DNA of 28,437 bases from DASTQL01 sp035462845 (GCA_035462845.1 DATHTV010000184.1:1-28437); one strand, 5' to 3'; counted from the stretch's first letter, positions 1-8,246 are shown. The notes: generated by a model from the sequence alone, not told the origin. Program-made: numbers and translations.

Positions 1-123
1 AGCCTCGCCGCGCTGCTCGACCGGACAGCCGCGCGGTCACGTGCCCGCGGCCGGGTGGGCACCAGACCTGGTGCCGGGGGTCGCCCGACCCGGCGCCGGG
101 CCCCGGGAGAGAACGAGAGGTAG
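1..123 (+). CDS. Possible C-terminal end of an unidentified protein (cut by window start)
   Basis: Frame 1 is open from the first base to a TAG at 121-123, giving a 40-residue tail rich in Arg, Gly and Pro. The first dozen codons end almost always in G or C, as in the real genes here, and read like a helix (SLAALLDRTAARSR) followed by a disordered basic tail. Nothing identifies the family. A different frame is also open from 41 to 241, but its composition looks like random high-GC translation. The stretch from 124 to 263 shows no convincing gene, and a terminator is not clear. This call is weak because only 40 codons are visible. Confidence 0.3.
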   Translation, partial: SLAALLDRTAARSRARGRVGTRPGAGGRPTRRRAPGENER

Positions 124-263
124 GAGACGCCGGGGTGCCGGTACGCGGTTCCTCGAGCTGGCCCGGCAGCGTGCCCTGGCCAGAACGGCCGGCCGTCCCG
201 CGATCGAGGTCAGTCCCCGGCGGCACGCCCCGGCCGGCTAGCGCGATCAGACCCCGAGGGTGA

Positions 264-1679
264 TCAAGCGAGACCGAAGCGGTCCAGCGCCCGCAGCTTG
301 TTGGTGACGTCGAGGGCGGCGACCTTGTAGGCCTCGGACAGCGTGGGGAAGTTGAACACCGTGTCCACGAGGTAGTCCACGGTGCCGCCGCACCCCATGA
401 CCGCCTGACCGATGTGAACCAGCTCGGTGGCCGACGTGCCGAAGACGTGGACGCCGAGCAGGTGGCGGGTCTGGCTGTGGACCAGCAGCTTGAGCATCCC
501 GTAGGAGTCGCCGACGATCTGCCCGCGGGCGAGCTCGCGGTAGCGCGCCACCCCCACCTCGTACGGGACGGAGTCGCGGGTCAGCTCGCTCTCGGTGCGC
601 CCGCAGTAGGAGATCTCGGGGATCGTGTAGATCCCGATCGGCTGGATGTCGGGCATCGCGTGCGCCTCCTCGTCGAAGGCGTGCATCGCGGCCAGGCGCC
701 CCTGGTCCATGCTCGTCGCGGCCAGCGCCGGGAAGCCGATGACGTCGCCGACCGCGTAGACGTGCTCGACCGTCGTCCGGTAGGAGTCGTCGACCTTGAT
801 GCGTCCCCGGTCGTCGGCCGACAGGCCGGTCGCGTCGAGGTTCAGCCGGTCGGACGTGCCCTGCCGACCCGCCGAGTACATCACCGTCTCGGCAGGAATC
901 CGCTTGCCGCTCACCAGGCTGGTGACGGTGCCCTCGCGACCGACCTCGACCTTGTCCACCTCCTCGCCGAACCGGAACGTCACCGACAGGTCCCGGAGGT
1001 GGAACTTGAGTGACTCGACGACCTCCGGGTCGCAGAACTCGAGCATCGAGGACCGCTTCTCGACGACCGTGACGCGCGTCCCCAGGGCGGCGAACATCGA
1101 CGCGTACTCGATCCCGATGACCCCGGCGCCGACGACCACCATCGAGGCGGGCAGCTGCTCGAGCTCGAGGATGCCGTCGGAGTCGAGCACGCGGCCGTCG
1201 GCGAACTCCACGTTCGGCGGACGGGCCGGCCGGGTACCCGTGGCGATCACGATCTTGTCGGCGGTGATCGTCCGGTGGTCGCCCGGTCCGGCCACGTCGA
1301 TGCTGTGCGGCCCGACGAAGCTGCCCGTCCCGGTCACGAGGTCGACGTGGTTGCGGAACAGCTGGGCCCGGACGACCTCCGTCTCCCGCCCGATGACGTG
1401 CTGCGTCCGGGCAAACAGGTCCTCCATCGTGATGTCCTGCTTCACCCGGTAGGACTGGCCGTACATCTCCCGCTGCGACATCCCGGTCAGGTAGAGCACC
1501 GCCTCGCGCAGGGTCTTGGACGGGATCGTGCCGGTGTTGACGCAGACGCCGCCGACCATGTTGCGGCGCTCCACGACACACACCCGCCGGCCCAGCTTGG
1601 CCGCGGCAATCGCCGCCTTCTGACCGCCAGGGCCGGAGCCGAGTACGAGCAGGTCGTAGTCGTACGTCGGGTCGTCCAC
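264..1679 (-). CDS. sthA: Soluble (Si-specific) NAD(P)+ transhydrogenase
   Basis: The 471-residue flavoprotein belongs to the pyridine nucleotide-disulfide oxidoreductase family and should interconvert NADPH and NADH in the cytoplasm. An FAD-binding GSGPGG lies at residues 14-19 and a second Rossmann motif (VVGAGVIGIEYASMF) in the middle. The family signature NTGTIPSKTLREAV is present near residue 48. At the position of the redox disulfide (CxxxxC) only C46 remains and the second Cys is T51. This excludes dihydrolipoamide dehydrogenase or glutathione-type reductases and fits SthA. The GTG start at 1679 was chosen because AGGAG sits 6 nt upstream, and residues before it in the longer open frame are unlike the family. 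It is divergent from thioredoxin, sharing a 188-bp promoter region. Confidence 0.9.
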   Translation of the reverse strand: MDDPTYDYDLLVLGSGPGGQKAAIAAAKLGRRVCVVERRNMVGGVCVNTGTIPSKTLREAVLYLTGMSQREMYGQSYRVKQDITMEDLFARTQHVIGRETEVVRAQLFRNHVDLVTGTGSFVGPHSIDVAGPGDHRTITADKIVIATGTRPARPPNVEFADGRVLDSDGILELEQLPASMVVVGAGVIGIEYASMFAALGTRVTVVEKRSSMLEFCDPEVVESLKFHLRDLSVTFRFGEEVDKVEVGREGTVTSLVSGKRIPAETVMYSAGRQGTSDRLNLDATGLSADDRGRIKVDDSYRTTVEHVYAVGDVIGFPALAATSMDQGRLAAMHAFDEEAHAMPDIQPIGIYTIPEISYCGRTESELTRDSVPYEVGVARYRELARGQIVGDSYGMLKLLVHSQTRHLLGVHVFGTSATELVHIGQAVMGCGGTVDYLVDTVFNFPTLSEAYKVAALDVTNKLRALDRFGLA

Positions 1680-1814
1680 GAGCGTCTCCTGTCCTGCGGC
1701 GTGCGGACGCGGCACAGCCTGACTGCCCCGCCGTCCTGCTCGCAATCCCGCCGTAGGGCTCTCGCGCCGGCGTGGGAATGGGAGCGACGGGGACGGCGTT
1801 GGGCAGAGAGACCG

Positions 1815-1838
1815 ACCGGTATACCCCCACCGGTATAT
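1815..1838. promoter_or_regulatory. Candidate operator (CsoR/CstR-like) between sthA and thioredoxin
   Basis: ACCGGTATA occurs twice as a direct repeat (1815-1823 and 1829-1837). The intervening bases make an imperfect palindrome, ATACC-CCCACC-GGTAT (1821-1836). A C-rich centre flanked by ATACC/GGTAT resembles type 1 operators of the CsoR family, which includes copper and persulfide sensors. The site lies 30 bp before the thioredoxin ATG in an otherwise AT-poor divergent spacer, so it is well placed to control one or both genes. The sensor gene is not in this window, so the assignment is inference. Confidence 0.4.
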
Positions 1839-1867
1839 GACCAGGAACACACGAGGAAAGGAGCGGG

Positions 1868-2242
1868 ATGGCCACGCTCACCATGACCCGCGAGAACCAC
1901 GACGCGACCGTCCAGGACGGCATCGTGCTCATCGACTTCTGGGCCGCGTGGTGCGGACCGTGCCGCCAGTTCGCCCCGGTGTTCGAGAGGGCCTCCGAGG
2001 CTCACTCCGACATCACCTTCGCCAAGGTCGACACCGAGGACCAGCGCGAGCTCGCCTCCATGTACGCCGTGACGTCCATCCCGACGCTGGTCGTGTACCG
2101 CGACGGCATCCCGATCTTCGGCCAGCCGGGCGCGCTGCCGGCGCCGGTCCTCGAGGACCTCATCGGCCAGGTGCGCGGGCTCGACATGGACGACGTACGA
2201 GCCAAGTACGAGGAGCAGAAGCGGGCGCACGAGGCCCACTGA
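1868..2242 (+). CDS. Thioredoxin
   Basis: The 124-residue protein is a single thioredoxin fold with the active site WCGPC at residues 28-32 and the cis-proline motif SIPTLVVY (P72). It should act as a cytosolic dithiol reductant. It is slightly longer than E. coli thioredoxin because of a charged C-terminal helix (residues 105-124). The ATG at 1868 is preceded by AAAGGAG (1857-1863). The next gene, an MBL hydrolase, begins 5 bp after the stop, so they are probably co-transcribed. The upstream operator-like repeat suggests metal-, persulfide- or redox-responsive control. No thioredoxin reductase is adjacent. The divergent flavoprotein is a transhydrogenase and lacks the disulfide needed for that role. 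Confidence 0.93.
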   Translation: MATLTMTRENHDATVQDGIVLIDFWAAWCGPCRQFAPVFERASEAHSDITFAKVDTEDQRELASMYAVTSIPTLVVYRDGIPIFGQPGALPAPVLEDLIGQVRGLDMDDVRAKYEEQKRAHEAH

Positions 2243-2247
2243 CCGCA

Positions 2248-3003
2248 GTGCCGGCGGTCACCTGGTGGGGCCACGCGACCTCGACCATCGAGGACTCCGG
2301 GGTGCGGGTGCTCACCGACCCGGTGCTCACCGGCTCGCTGGCCCACCTTCGTCGCCGCCGTGGCCCGATGCCCGCCCCCGAGGCGCGGCACGCGGACCTC
2401 GTGCTCGTCTCGCACCTGCACGCCGACCACCTGCACCTGCCGTCGCTGCGCTCGCTGCACCCCGGGGCCACGCTCGTCGTCCCCCGGGGGGCGGCCCCCC
2501 TCGTCCACGGCCTGCCGCACGCCGTCGTCCAGGTGGAGCCCGGGGACCGCGTCGTGATCGGTCCGCTCACGGTCGACGTGACCAGGGCGGTCCACGACGG
2601 GTACCGCTCGCCGTCGTCCACCTTGCACGGACCGGCCCTCGGCTTCCTCGTGACGGGGCAGGCCCGCACGTACTTCCCCGGCGACACCGAGGACTTCGAG
2701 GGGGTCGAGGCCGACCTCGGCGGTCCCGTCGACACCGTGCTGGTCCCGGTCGGCGGTTGGGGCCCCACTCTCGCCGAGGGCCACATGGGTCCCGAGCAGG
2801 CGGTGCGGTTCCTCCGACGGATCCGCCCCCGGCTGGCCGTCCCGGTGCACTGGGGGACCCTCTGGCCGCGGGGACTGCGCGGCTTCCGCGACGACCTGTT
2901 CCTCCGGCCGGGCCACCTGCTGGCCGAGGCAGCCGAGGCCGGCCTCCTCCCCGGCGCGCAGGTCCGGGTGCTCCACCCTGGCGAGTCGTGCCCGCTGACC
3001 TAG
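2248..3003 (+). CDS. MBL-fold metal-dependent hydrolase (UlaG/UPF0173-like)
   Basis: The 251-residue protein carries a full metallo-beta-lactamase metal site: HLHADH at residues 56-61, H116 in AVHD, D146 in PGDTEDF and H201 in VPVHWG. It opens with WWGHATSTIE, typical of the lactonase-like UlaG/UPF0173 branch rather than of ETHE1 persulfide dioxygenases or glyoxalase II. The substrate cannot be read from sequence. The start is the GTG at 2248, 5 bp after the thioredoxin stop, which places the characteristic first strand at the N-terminus. Longer in-frame extensions overlap thioredoxin and are not credible. It is probably co-transcribed with thioredoxin. Confidence 0.8.
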   Translation: MPAVTWWGHATSTIEDSGVRVLTDPVLTGSLAHLRRRRGPMPAPEARHADLVLVSHLHADHLHLPSLRSLHPGATLVVPRGAAPLVHGLPHAVVQVEPGDRVVIGPLTVDVTRAVHDGYRSPSSTLHGPALGFLVTGQARTYFPGDTEDFEGVEADLGGPVDTVLVPVGGWGPTLAEGHMGPEQAVRFLRRIRPRLAVPVHWGTLWPRGLRGFRDDLFLRPGHLLAEAAEAGLLPGAQVRVLHPGESCPLT

Positions 3004-3037
3004 ATCCTGGTGCTCCCCGACGATCCAGGAGCGCCCC

Positions 3038-4045
3038 GTGACCCTTGACGACCACGCCCGCGTCCCCCTGCTCATCGGCCCCTCGCCGGTCCACCCGTTG
3101 GAGCGCCTCACCGCACACCTCGGCGGCGCCTCGCTCTGGGCCAAGCGCGAGGACCTCAACTCCGGGCTCGCGTACGGCGGCAACAAGACCCGCAAGCTCG
3201 AGTACCTCGCCGCCGACGCCCTGGCCCGGGGTTGCGACACGCTCGTGTCCATCGGCGGCGTCCAGTCCAACCACACCCGCCAGGTGGCCGCAGTCGCGGC
3301 GCGGCTCGGGCTGTCCTGCGTCCTCGTCCAGGAGAGCTGGGTCGACTGGCCGGACAGCGTCTACGACCGAGTCGGCAACATCATGCTGTCGCGGCTGATG
3401 GGCGCCGACGTCCGGCTCGTGGAGGCGGGCTTCGGCATCGGTTTCAAGGAGAGCTGGGAGCAGGCGCTCGCCGACGTCGAGGCGCGCGGCGGCACGCCGT
3501 ACGCCATCCCGGCCGGCGCCTCCGACCACCCCCTAGGCGGCCTCGGGTTCGCGTCCTGGGCGCGCGAGGTCGAGCGGCAGGAGCGCGAGCTGGGTGTCTT
3601 CTTCGACACCGTCGTCGTGTGCTCGGTCACCGGCAGCACGCAGGCCGGCATGGTCGCCGGCTTCGCGCTGCAGCAGCGTCCCCGCCGGGTCATCGGCATC
3701 GACGGCTCGGCCAAGCCCGCCGAGACCCGTGAGCAGGTCCTCCGCATCGCCCGCCGGACCGCCGAGCGCATCGGGGTCGAGCGGGACGTCGCGGACGACG
3801 TGCTCCTCGACGACCGCTACCACGCGGGGACGTACGGCATCCCGGACGAGCGGACGCTGGACGCGATGCGCCTCGCCGCCCGGACCGAGGGCATGATCAC
3901 CGACCCGGTGTACGAGGGGAAGTCCATGGCCGGCCTGGTCGACCTCGTCGCCACCGGGGAGATCGGGCGCGAGTCGACCGTCCTCTACGCGCACCTCGGC
4001 GGCCAGCCCGCCCTCAACGCCTACTCCGCGCTGTTCCGCCGCTAG
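3038..4045 (+). CDS. acdS: 1-aminocyclopropane-1-carboxylate (ACC) deaminase
   Basis: The 335-residue PLP enzyme of the tryptophan synthase beta fold converts ACC to 2-oxobutyrate and ammonia. It matches genuine ACC deaminases closely. GGNKTRKLEYL carries the Schiff-base lysine K50. SIGGVQSNHTRQVAAVAA follows, then CSVTGSTQAGM for phosphate binding. DPVYEGKSM has the diagnostic Tyr-Glu pair (Y292, E293), and YAHLGG has L320. These residues separate it from D-cysteine desulfhydrase, which has a similar fold. The GTG start has AGGAG six bases upstream (3027-3031). The E1 gene that follows 25 bp downstream could consume 2-oxobutyrate. In plant-associated bacteria this enzyme lowers the ethylene precursor. 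Confidence 0.92.
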   Translation: MTLDDHARVPLLIGPSPVHPLERLTAHLGGASLWAKREDLNSGLAYGGNKTRKLEYLAADALARGCDTLVSIGGVQSNHTRQVAAVAARLGLSCVLVQESWVDWPDSVYDRVGNIMLSRLMGADVRLVEAGFGIGFKESWEQALADVEARGGTPYAIPAGASDHPLGGLGFASWAREVERQERELGVFFDTVVVCSVTGSTQAGMVAGFALQQRPRRVIGIDGSAKPAETREQVLRIARRTAERIGVERDVADDVLLDDRYHAGTYGIPDERTLDAMRLAARTEGMITDPVYEGKSMAGLVDLVATGEIGRESTVLYAHLGGQPALNAYSALFRR

Positions 4046-4070
4046 CCTGCACCGCCGTTACCCTGCCCGC

Positions 4071-6440
4071 GTGACCAGCGCCGACCGCGACGTCCTGGAG
4101 GAGATCGAGCGCCGGGTGCTGTGGCTCGCCGTACGGATCGTCGACGCGGCCAACCGCGAGCGGGCCACCGGCGACGGGGTGAAGGTCGGCGGGCACCAGG
4201 CCTCCAGCGCCAGCCTCGTCTCGGTCATGACCGCGCTGTGGTTCGCCCACCTGGACGCACCCGACCGGGTGGCGGTCAAGCCGCACGCCTCGCCGGTCTT
4301 CCACGCGATCCGCTACCTGCTCGGCGACCTCGACCGCTCCTACCTCACCCGGCTGCGCGCCCGGGGCGGCCTGCAGTCGTACCCCTCGCGGACCAAGGAC
4401 CCCGACGAGGTGGACTTCTCCACCGGCTCGGTCGGCCTCGGGGCCGCCGCGCCGCTGTTCGCGGCGGTCACCCGCCGGTACGTGGACGCGCACTTCGGGG
4501 AGCGGCCACGGTCGCGGTTCTACGCGCTGCTGGGTGACGCCGAGCTCGACGAGGGCAACGTGTGGGAGGCGGTCGCCGACCCGGCGACCACGGGCCTGGG
4601 CAACGTGACGTGGGTCGTGGACTTCAACCGCCAGTCCCTGGACCGGGTCGTCCCCGGAATCCGCATCGCGCAGTGGTCGCAGCAGTTCCGCGCCGCGGGC
4701 TGGCACGTCGCCGAGGTCAAGTACGGCAGGCGCCTGCGGGCGGCGTTCGACCAGCCCGGCGGCGGGGCTCTGCGCGACTGGATCGACGCGATGGGCAACG
4801 AGCAGTACCAGTCGCTCTTCGGCCTGCACGGCGACGACCTGCGCAAGCAGCTCTGCGACGGCGCTCCCGACGACCTGCTGGCATTCGTCGCCGACATCCC
4901 CGACGCCGAGCTGGAGCCGCTCGTCACCGACCTCGGCGGCCACGACCTGGCCTCCCTGCTGGACGCCTTCGCCGAGTGCGACGCCGTCACGGACCGGCCC
5001 TCCGTCGTCTTCGCCTACACGGTCAAGGGGTGGGGCCTGCCGATCGCCGGCAACCCGCGCAACCACTCCGCGTTGCTGTCCGGGGCACAGGTCGAGGAGT
5101 TCAGGGCGAGCGTCGGCCTGACCGCCGAGACCGAGTGGGACCGGCTGGACCCGGCCACCGCCGCCGGGCAGTGGGTGGCGGCCCGCCGCGAGCACCTGCG
5201 CCGCGAGCCACGCCGGGAGTCGCTGCCGGTCCGGGTGCCCGGATCGGCCGGCATCCGCCCGGGCCGCAAGCCGGTCTCGACCCAGGAGGTCTTCGGTCGC
5301 GTGCTCGTCGACCTCTCGCGCGACGAGCAGGTGGCCCCGTACCTCGTCACGACCGCGCCGGACGTCGCCACCTCGACCAACCTGGCCGGCTTCATCAACC
5401 GTACGGGCGTCTTCGCACCCGCGGAGCGGCGAGCCTGGTCGGCGGACCCGGTGCTCAAGTGGTCCGAGGGCCCCACCGGGCAGCACATCGAGCTGGGCAT
5501 CAGCGAGATGAACCTCTTCCTGCTGCTGGGCCAGCTGGGCCTGTCCTGGGACCTGTCCGGCCAGCCACTGCTGCCCGTCGGCACGGTGTACGACCCGTTC
5601 GTCCTGCGCGGCCTCGACGCCTTCCTGTACGGGACGTACTCCGGCTCGCGGTTCGTGGTGGCCGGCACGCCCTCGGGCATCACGCTGGCCCCGGAGGGCG
5701 GCGCGCACCAGTCGACGATCACTCCGTCGGTCGGCCTCGAGCTGCCCGGCGTGACCTTCGTCGAGCCCGCGTACGCGGTGGCGCTGGACTGGCTGCTCTG
5801 CGACGCGCTCGGCCGGATCGCCGAGGGGCCCTCGGCCACCCGGACCGCCGCGCCGGTCGACGAGAACGGCGCCTACTACTTCCGGCTCACCACGCGGCCG
5901 CTGGACCAGCAGCCCTTCGAGGCCGCGCGGGCGCGGCTCGGTGACGCGGTCCTGCGCCGCCAGGTGCTGGCCGGCGCCTACCGGCTGGTCGACGCCCACG
6001 AGTCCCACCCGGAGCTGCGTGACGCGGAGGTCCCGGTCGTGTACCTCGCGGCCAGCGGGGCGGTGCTCCCCGAGACGCTCGCTGCCGCGGCGGAGCTCGC
6101 CGACGAGGGCATCGCCGGGCACGTGGTCGACGTGACCAGTCTCGACCGCCTCTACACCGCGTGGCAGCGCACCCTGCGCCAGGGCGTGCGCACCGCCACG
6201 GCCCCGTCGGTGCCGGGCGCGCTCCGAACGGCCTTCGGCGACCGGCACCCGGTGGTCACCGTGCACGACGGGGCCTCGCACGCGATGGCCTGGCTGGGCT
6301 CGGCGCTGGGTGTCCCGGCAGTGCCGCTCGGGGTCGACGCGTTCGGCCAGAGCGGCTCGGTGCACGAGCTCTACGAGCTGCACGACCTGCTGCCCGGCTC
6401 GATCGTCAACGCCGCCCTCGCGGCCCTGTCGCTGCGCTGA
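4071..6440 (+). CDS. AceE-type 2-oxoacid dehydrogenase E1 (thiamine diphosphate, transketolase-like)
   Basis: This 789-residue protein has the order of a homodimeric E1. An N-terminal ThDP domain has GGHQASSAS near residue 40 and the cofactor motif GDAELDEGN (155-163) ending in DFNRQ (184-188). The central pyrimidine domain has the catalytic Glu in GISEMN (E479) and LAPEGGAHQST, and a transketolase C-terminal domain closes it. It starts at the equivalent of about residue 85 of E. coli AceE, so the N-terminal arm that contacts E2 there is missing. No E2 or E3 gene lies nearby. Known relatives include MdeB, which acts on 2-oxobutyrate. The position just after ACC deaminase makes 2-oxobutyrate a plausible substrate, but pyruvate is equally possible from sequence alone. 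Confidence 0.78.
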   Translation: MTSADRDVLEEIERRVLWLAVRIVDAANRERATGDGVKVGGHQASSASLVSVMTALWFAHLDAPDRVAVKPHASPVFHAIRYLLGDLDRSYLTRLRARGGLQSYPSRTKDPDEVDFSTGSVGLGAAAPLFAAVTRRYVDAHFGERPRSRFYALLGDAELDEGNVWEAVADPATTGLGNVTWVVDFNRQSLDRVVPGIRIAQWSQQFRAAGWHVAEVKYGRRLRAAFDQPGGGALRDWIDAMGNEQYQSLFGLHGDDLRKQLCDGAPDDLLAFVADIPDAELEPLVTDLGGHDLASLLDAFAECDAVTDRPSVVFAYTVKGWGLPIAGNPRNHSALLSGAQVEEFRASVGLTAETEWDRLDPATAAGQWVAARREHLRREPRRESLPVRVPGSAGIRPGRKPVSTQEVFGRVLVDLSRDEQVAPYLVTTAPDVATSTNLAGFINRTGVFAPAERRAWSADPVLKWSEGPTGQHIELGISEMNLFLLLGQLGLSWDLSGQPLLPVGTVYDPFVLRGLDAFLYGTYSGSRFVVAGTPSGITLAPEGGAHQSTITPSVGLELPGVTFVEPAYAVALDWLLCDALGRIAEGPSATRTAAPVDENGAYYFRLTTRPLDQQPFEAARARLGDAVLRRQVLAGAYRLVDAHESHPELRDAEVPVVYLAASGAVLPETLAAAAELADEGIAGHVVDVTSLDRLYTAWQRTLRQGVRTATAPSVPGALRTAFGDRHPVVTVHDGASHAMAWLGSALGVPAVPLGVDAFGQSGSVHELYELHDLLPGSIVNAALAALSLR

Positions 6441-6453
6441 GCGGCGGACCCCG

Positions 6454-7089
6454 GTGCCGCCCGAGACCTCGCAGACCCTCGACCGCGGCCTCCGGCTGCT
6501 GCGGCTCCTCGCGGAGTCCCCCGCGGGGACGACGGTCACCGAGGCGGCCGCCGCGCTGGGCGTCACGAGGACCGTGGTCTACCGCCTGGCCGCCACGCTG
6601 GAGCAGCACGGACTGCTGCGGCGGGGCGCCGACTCCCGCCTGCACCTGGGGCTGGGCGTGCTGCCCCTCGCGCAGGGCGCCCAGCCGCAGCTCCGGGCCG
6701 CGGCCCGCCCCGCGTTGCGGGCGCTCGCCGAGGAGGTGGGTGCCACGGCGCACCTGACCGTCCGCGACGGCCCGGAGGCGCTCGCTGTCGCGGTCGTCGA
6801 GCCGACGTGGACCGACTACCACGTCTCGTACCGGGTGGGGTCACGGCACGCGCTGGACCGGGGAGCGGCGGGCCGGGCGATCCTGGCGACCGGGCGGGGC
6901 GAGACCGGCTGGGTCGCCAGCGAGGGTGAGCTCCAGCCCGGTGCGCGGGGCGTGGCGGCGCCCGTGGTCGGCGTCCCGGCGGTCGAGGCCAGCGTGGGCG
7001 TGGTCGCGCTCGGCGACCTCGACGCGACGACCGTGGGGCCGCGGGTCGTCCGGGCGGCCGCCGAGGTCGCCGCCGCCCTGCGTGGCTGA
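6454..7089 (+). CDS. IclR-family transcriptional regulator
   Basis: The 211-residue protein begins with a winged helix-turn-helix (residues about 5-65, including TVTEAAAALGVTRTVVYRLAA). An IclR effector-binding domain follows, with ALDRGAAGRAILA and a C-terminal VGVVALGDL strand. It is somewhat shorter than the usual 250 residues, mostly in the effector domain. The GTG start at 6454 lies 13 bp after the E1 stop. An earlier in-frame ATG inside the E1 gene would add unrelated sequence. Co-directional placement suggests it controls the acdS-E1 module, possibly in response to a 2-oxoacid. That is inference from position. Confidence 0.85.
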   Translation: MPPETSQTLDRGLRLLRLLAESPAGTTVTEAAAALGVTRTVVYRLAATLEQHGLLRRGADSRLHLGLGVLPLAQGAQPQLRAAARPALRALAEEVGATAHLTVRDGPEALAVAVVEPTWTDYHVSYRVGSRHALDRGAAGRAILATGRGETGWVASEGELQPGARGVAAPVVGVPAVEASVGVVALGDLDATTVGPRVVRAAAEVAAALRG

Positions 7090-7110
7090 CCACCGGGGCT
7101 GACCGCTCGA

Positions 7111-7758
7111 GTGGCGAGCGGTGCACACGACGCCGATCCTGGGCCGGTGGGCACGTACGAGGACGGAGAGCAGGTCCACCCGGCGGACCGGGCCGAGTGG
7201 CGGGCCTGGCTCGCCGAGCACCACCGGCGCGGCCAGGGCGTCTGGATGGTGTCCTGGCGCAAGGGGTCGGGGCGTACGCCGGTCTCCTACGACGAGGCGG
7301 TCGAGGAGGCGCTCTGCTTCGGCTGGGTGGACAGCCGGCCGAGGAAGCTCGACGACCACCGGACGATGCTGTGGTTCTCGCCGCGCCAGCCCGGCAGCGG
7401 CTGGTCGCGACCCAACAAGGAGCGTGTTGCCCGGATGGAGTCGGCCGGACTGATGGCCGAGGCTGGGCGCCGGGTGGTCGAGGCGGCCCGGGCCGACGCC
7501 TCCTGGACGGCGCTCGACGAGGTGGAGGACCTGACCGTGCCGGACGACCTCGCCGAGGCGCTCGCGGCACGGCCGCCGGCAGCGGCGGAGTGGGAGGCCT
7601 TCCCGCGCTCGGTGAAGCGCGGCGTCCTCGAGTGGATCTCGACCGCCAAGCGTCCCGAGACGAGGGCCAAGCGCGTGGAGGAGACCGCACGGCTGGCCCA
7701 GGTGGGGGAGCGCGCCAACCAGTGGCGACCCCGGGGCGCCCGGACGGAGCCGGGCTGA
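7111..7758 (+). CDS. YdeI/OmpD-associated family protein
   Basis: The 215-residue protein carries the YdeI/OmdA signatures. An N-terminal domain has WLAEHHRRGQGVWMVSWRKGSG, then SYDEAVEEALCFGWVDS, then WSRPNKERVARM. The C-terminal OmdA-type segment has FPRSVKRGVLEWISTAKRPETRAKRVEETA. Members are often annotated as bacteriocin-protection proteins, but the biochemical function is not established. The start could be the GTG at 7111 or the one at 7147. Neither has a clear ribosome binding site, and the conserved domain begins soon after the second. Its stop codon is the first TGA of a tandem repeat. Confidence 0.8.
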   Translation: MASGAHDADPGPVGTYEDGEQVHPADRAEWRAWLAEHHRRGQGVWMVSWRKGSGRTPVSYDEAVEEALCFGWVDSRPRKLDDHRTMLWFSPRQPGSGWSRPNKERVARMESAGLMAEAGRRVVEAARADASWTALDEVEDLTVPDDLAEALAARPPAAAEWEAFPRSVKRGVLEWISTAKRPETRAKRVEETARLAQVGERANQWRPRGARTEPG

Positions 7759-7792
7759 CCCGTACTGACCCATACTGACCCGTACTGACCCA
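7756..7792. repeat. Tandem 10-bp repeat between convergent genes
   Basis: The unit TGACCCGTAC is present in three full copies (7756, 7766 with one G-to-A change, 7776) plus a partial fourth (7786). Because the period is 10, the TGA of each unit falls in a different forward frame, so all three forward frames are closed within 30 bp. It begins at the stop codon of the YdeI-like gene and ends just before the stop of the convergent gene at 7800. No hairpin is formed, so it is not an ordinary terminator. Confidence 0.8.
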
Positions 7793-7799
7793 GCGGTGG

Positions 7800-8246
7800 T
7801 CAGCCGATGACGACCGGCACCTCGTTGCTGCTCATCGGCTGCCCCTCCACCTCGCCGACGACGCGGAACCGGTTCTCACCGGACCGTCCCGTCCGCACGG
7901 TGACGCCGAAGGTGCCGTCGTCCCGGGTGGTCGTGGTGACCGGGAACTCCTGCCAGTCGCCGCCGTCGAGGCTGCGCTCGACCTGCAGGCTCACCCCGCC
8001 GACCGCCGGGACGACGGTCCCGTCGAGCCGGACGTCCTGGTTGGCGGAGGCGCTGGCCGGCTCGGCCACGAGGCTGATGCCCGGCTCGGGCGCCACGTCC
8101 GCGGCGTCGGGAGCAGCCGTGGCGGCCGACTCGGCCTCTCCCGAGCCGCCCACCTGCTGGCCCAGGACGGCGCCGCCGCCGAAGCCGATCACCGCCGCGG
8201 CCAGGAGGACGGCGACGGCGGCGGGGCGGGAGGCGTGGGAGGGCAT
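7800..8246 (-). CDS. Membrane-anchored or secreted protein with an Ig-like extracellular domain
   Basis: The 148-residue product starts with a short positive N-terminus (MPSHASRP). A hydrophobic segment at about residues 8-30 (AVAVLLAAAVIGFGGGAVLG) is a signal anchor or signal peptide. A low-complexity Ala/Glu/Pro linker follows. The rest is a beta-rich domain with SLQVERSLDGGDWQEFPV and TRDDGTFGVTVRTG, which resembles Ig-like or carboxypeptidase-regulatory-like modules. There is no lipobox cysteine. The ATG at 8246 was chosen over an upstream in-frame start because it puts the hydrophobic segment at the N-terminus. No enzyme motif is seen. It lies upstream of nothing obvious and converges with the YdeI-like gene. 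Confidence 0.6.
   Translation of the reverse strand: MPSHASRPAAVAVLLAAAVIGFGGGAVLGQQVGGSGEAESAATAAPDAADVAPEPGISLVAEPASASANQDVRLDGTVVPAVGGVSLQVERSLDGGDWQEFPVTTTTRDDGTFGVTVRTGRSGENRFRVVGEVEGQPMSSNEVPVVIG

Noticed and set aside
41..241. A 66-codon plus-strand frame near the window start
   Set aside because: Composition is Arg/Gly/Ala-biased without motifs, and it overlaps a more gene-like frame that ends at 121.
264..1679. Dihydrolipoamide dehydrogenase (E3 for the nearby E1) as the identity of the flavoprotein
   Set aside because: The second redox Cys is replaced by Thr and the transhydrogenase signature TGTIPSKTLREAV is present.
2248..3003. Persulfide dioxygenase (ETHE1) for the MBL gene after thioredoxin
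   Set aside because: The opening WWGHATSTIE and motif spacing fit the UlaG/UPF0173 branch rather than ETHE1.
4014..6566. A minus-strand open frame of about 850 codons over the E1 gene
   Set aside because: It is a high-GC mirror of the real gene, rich in Arg, Gly and Pro without motifs. The plus strand encodes a clear ThDP enzyme.
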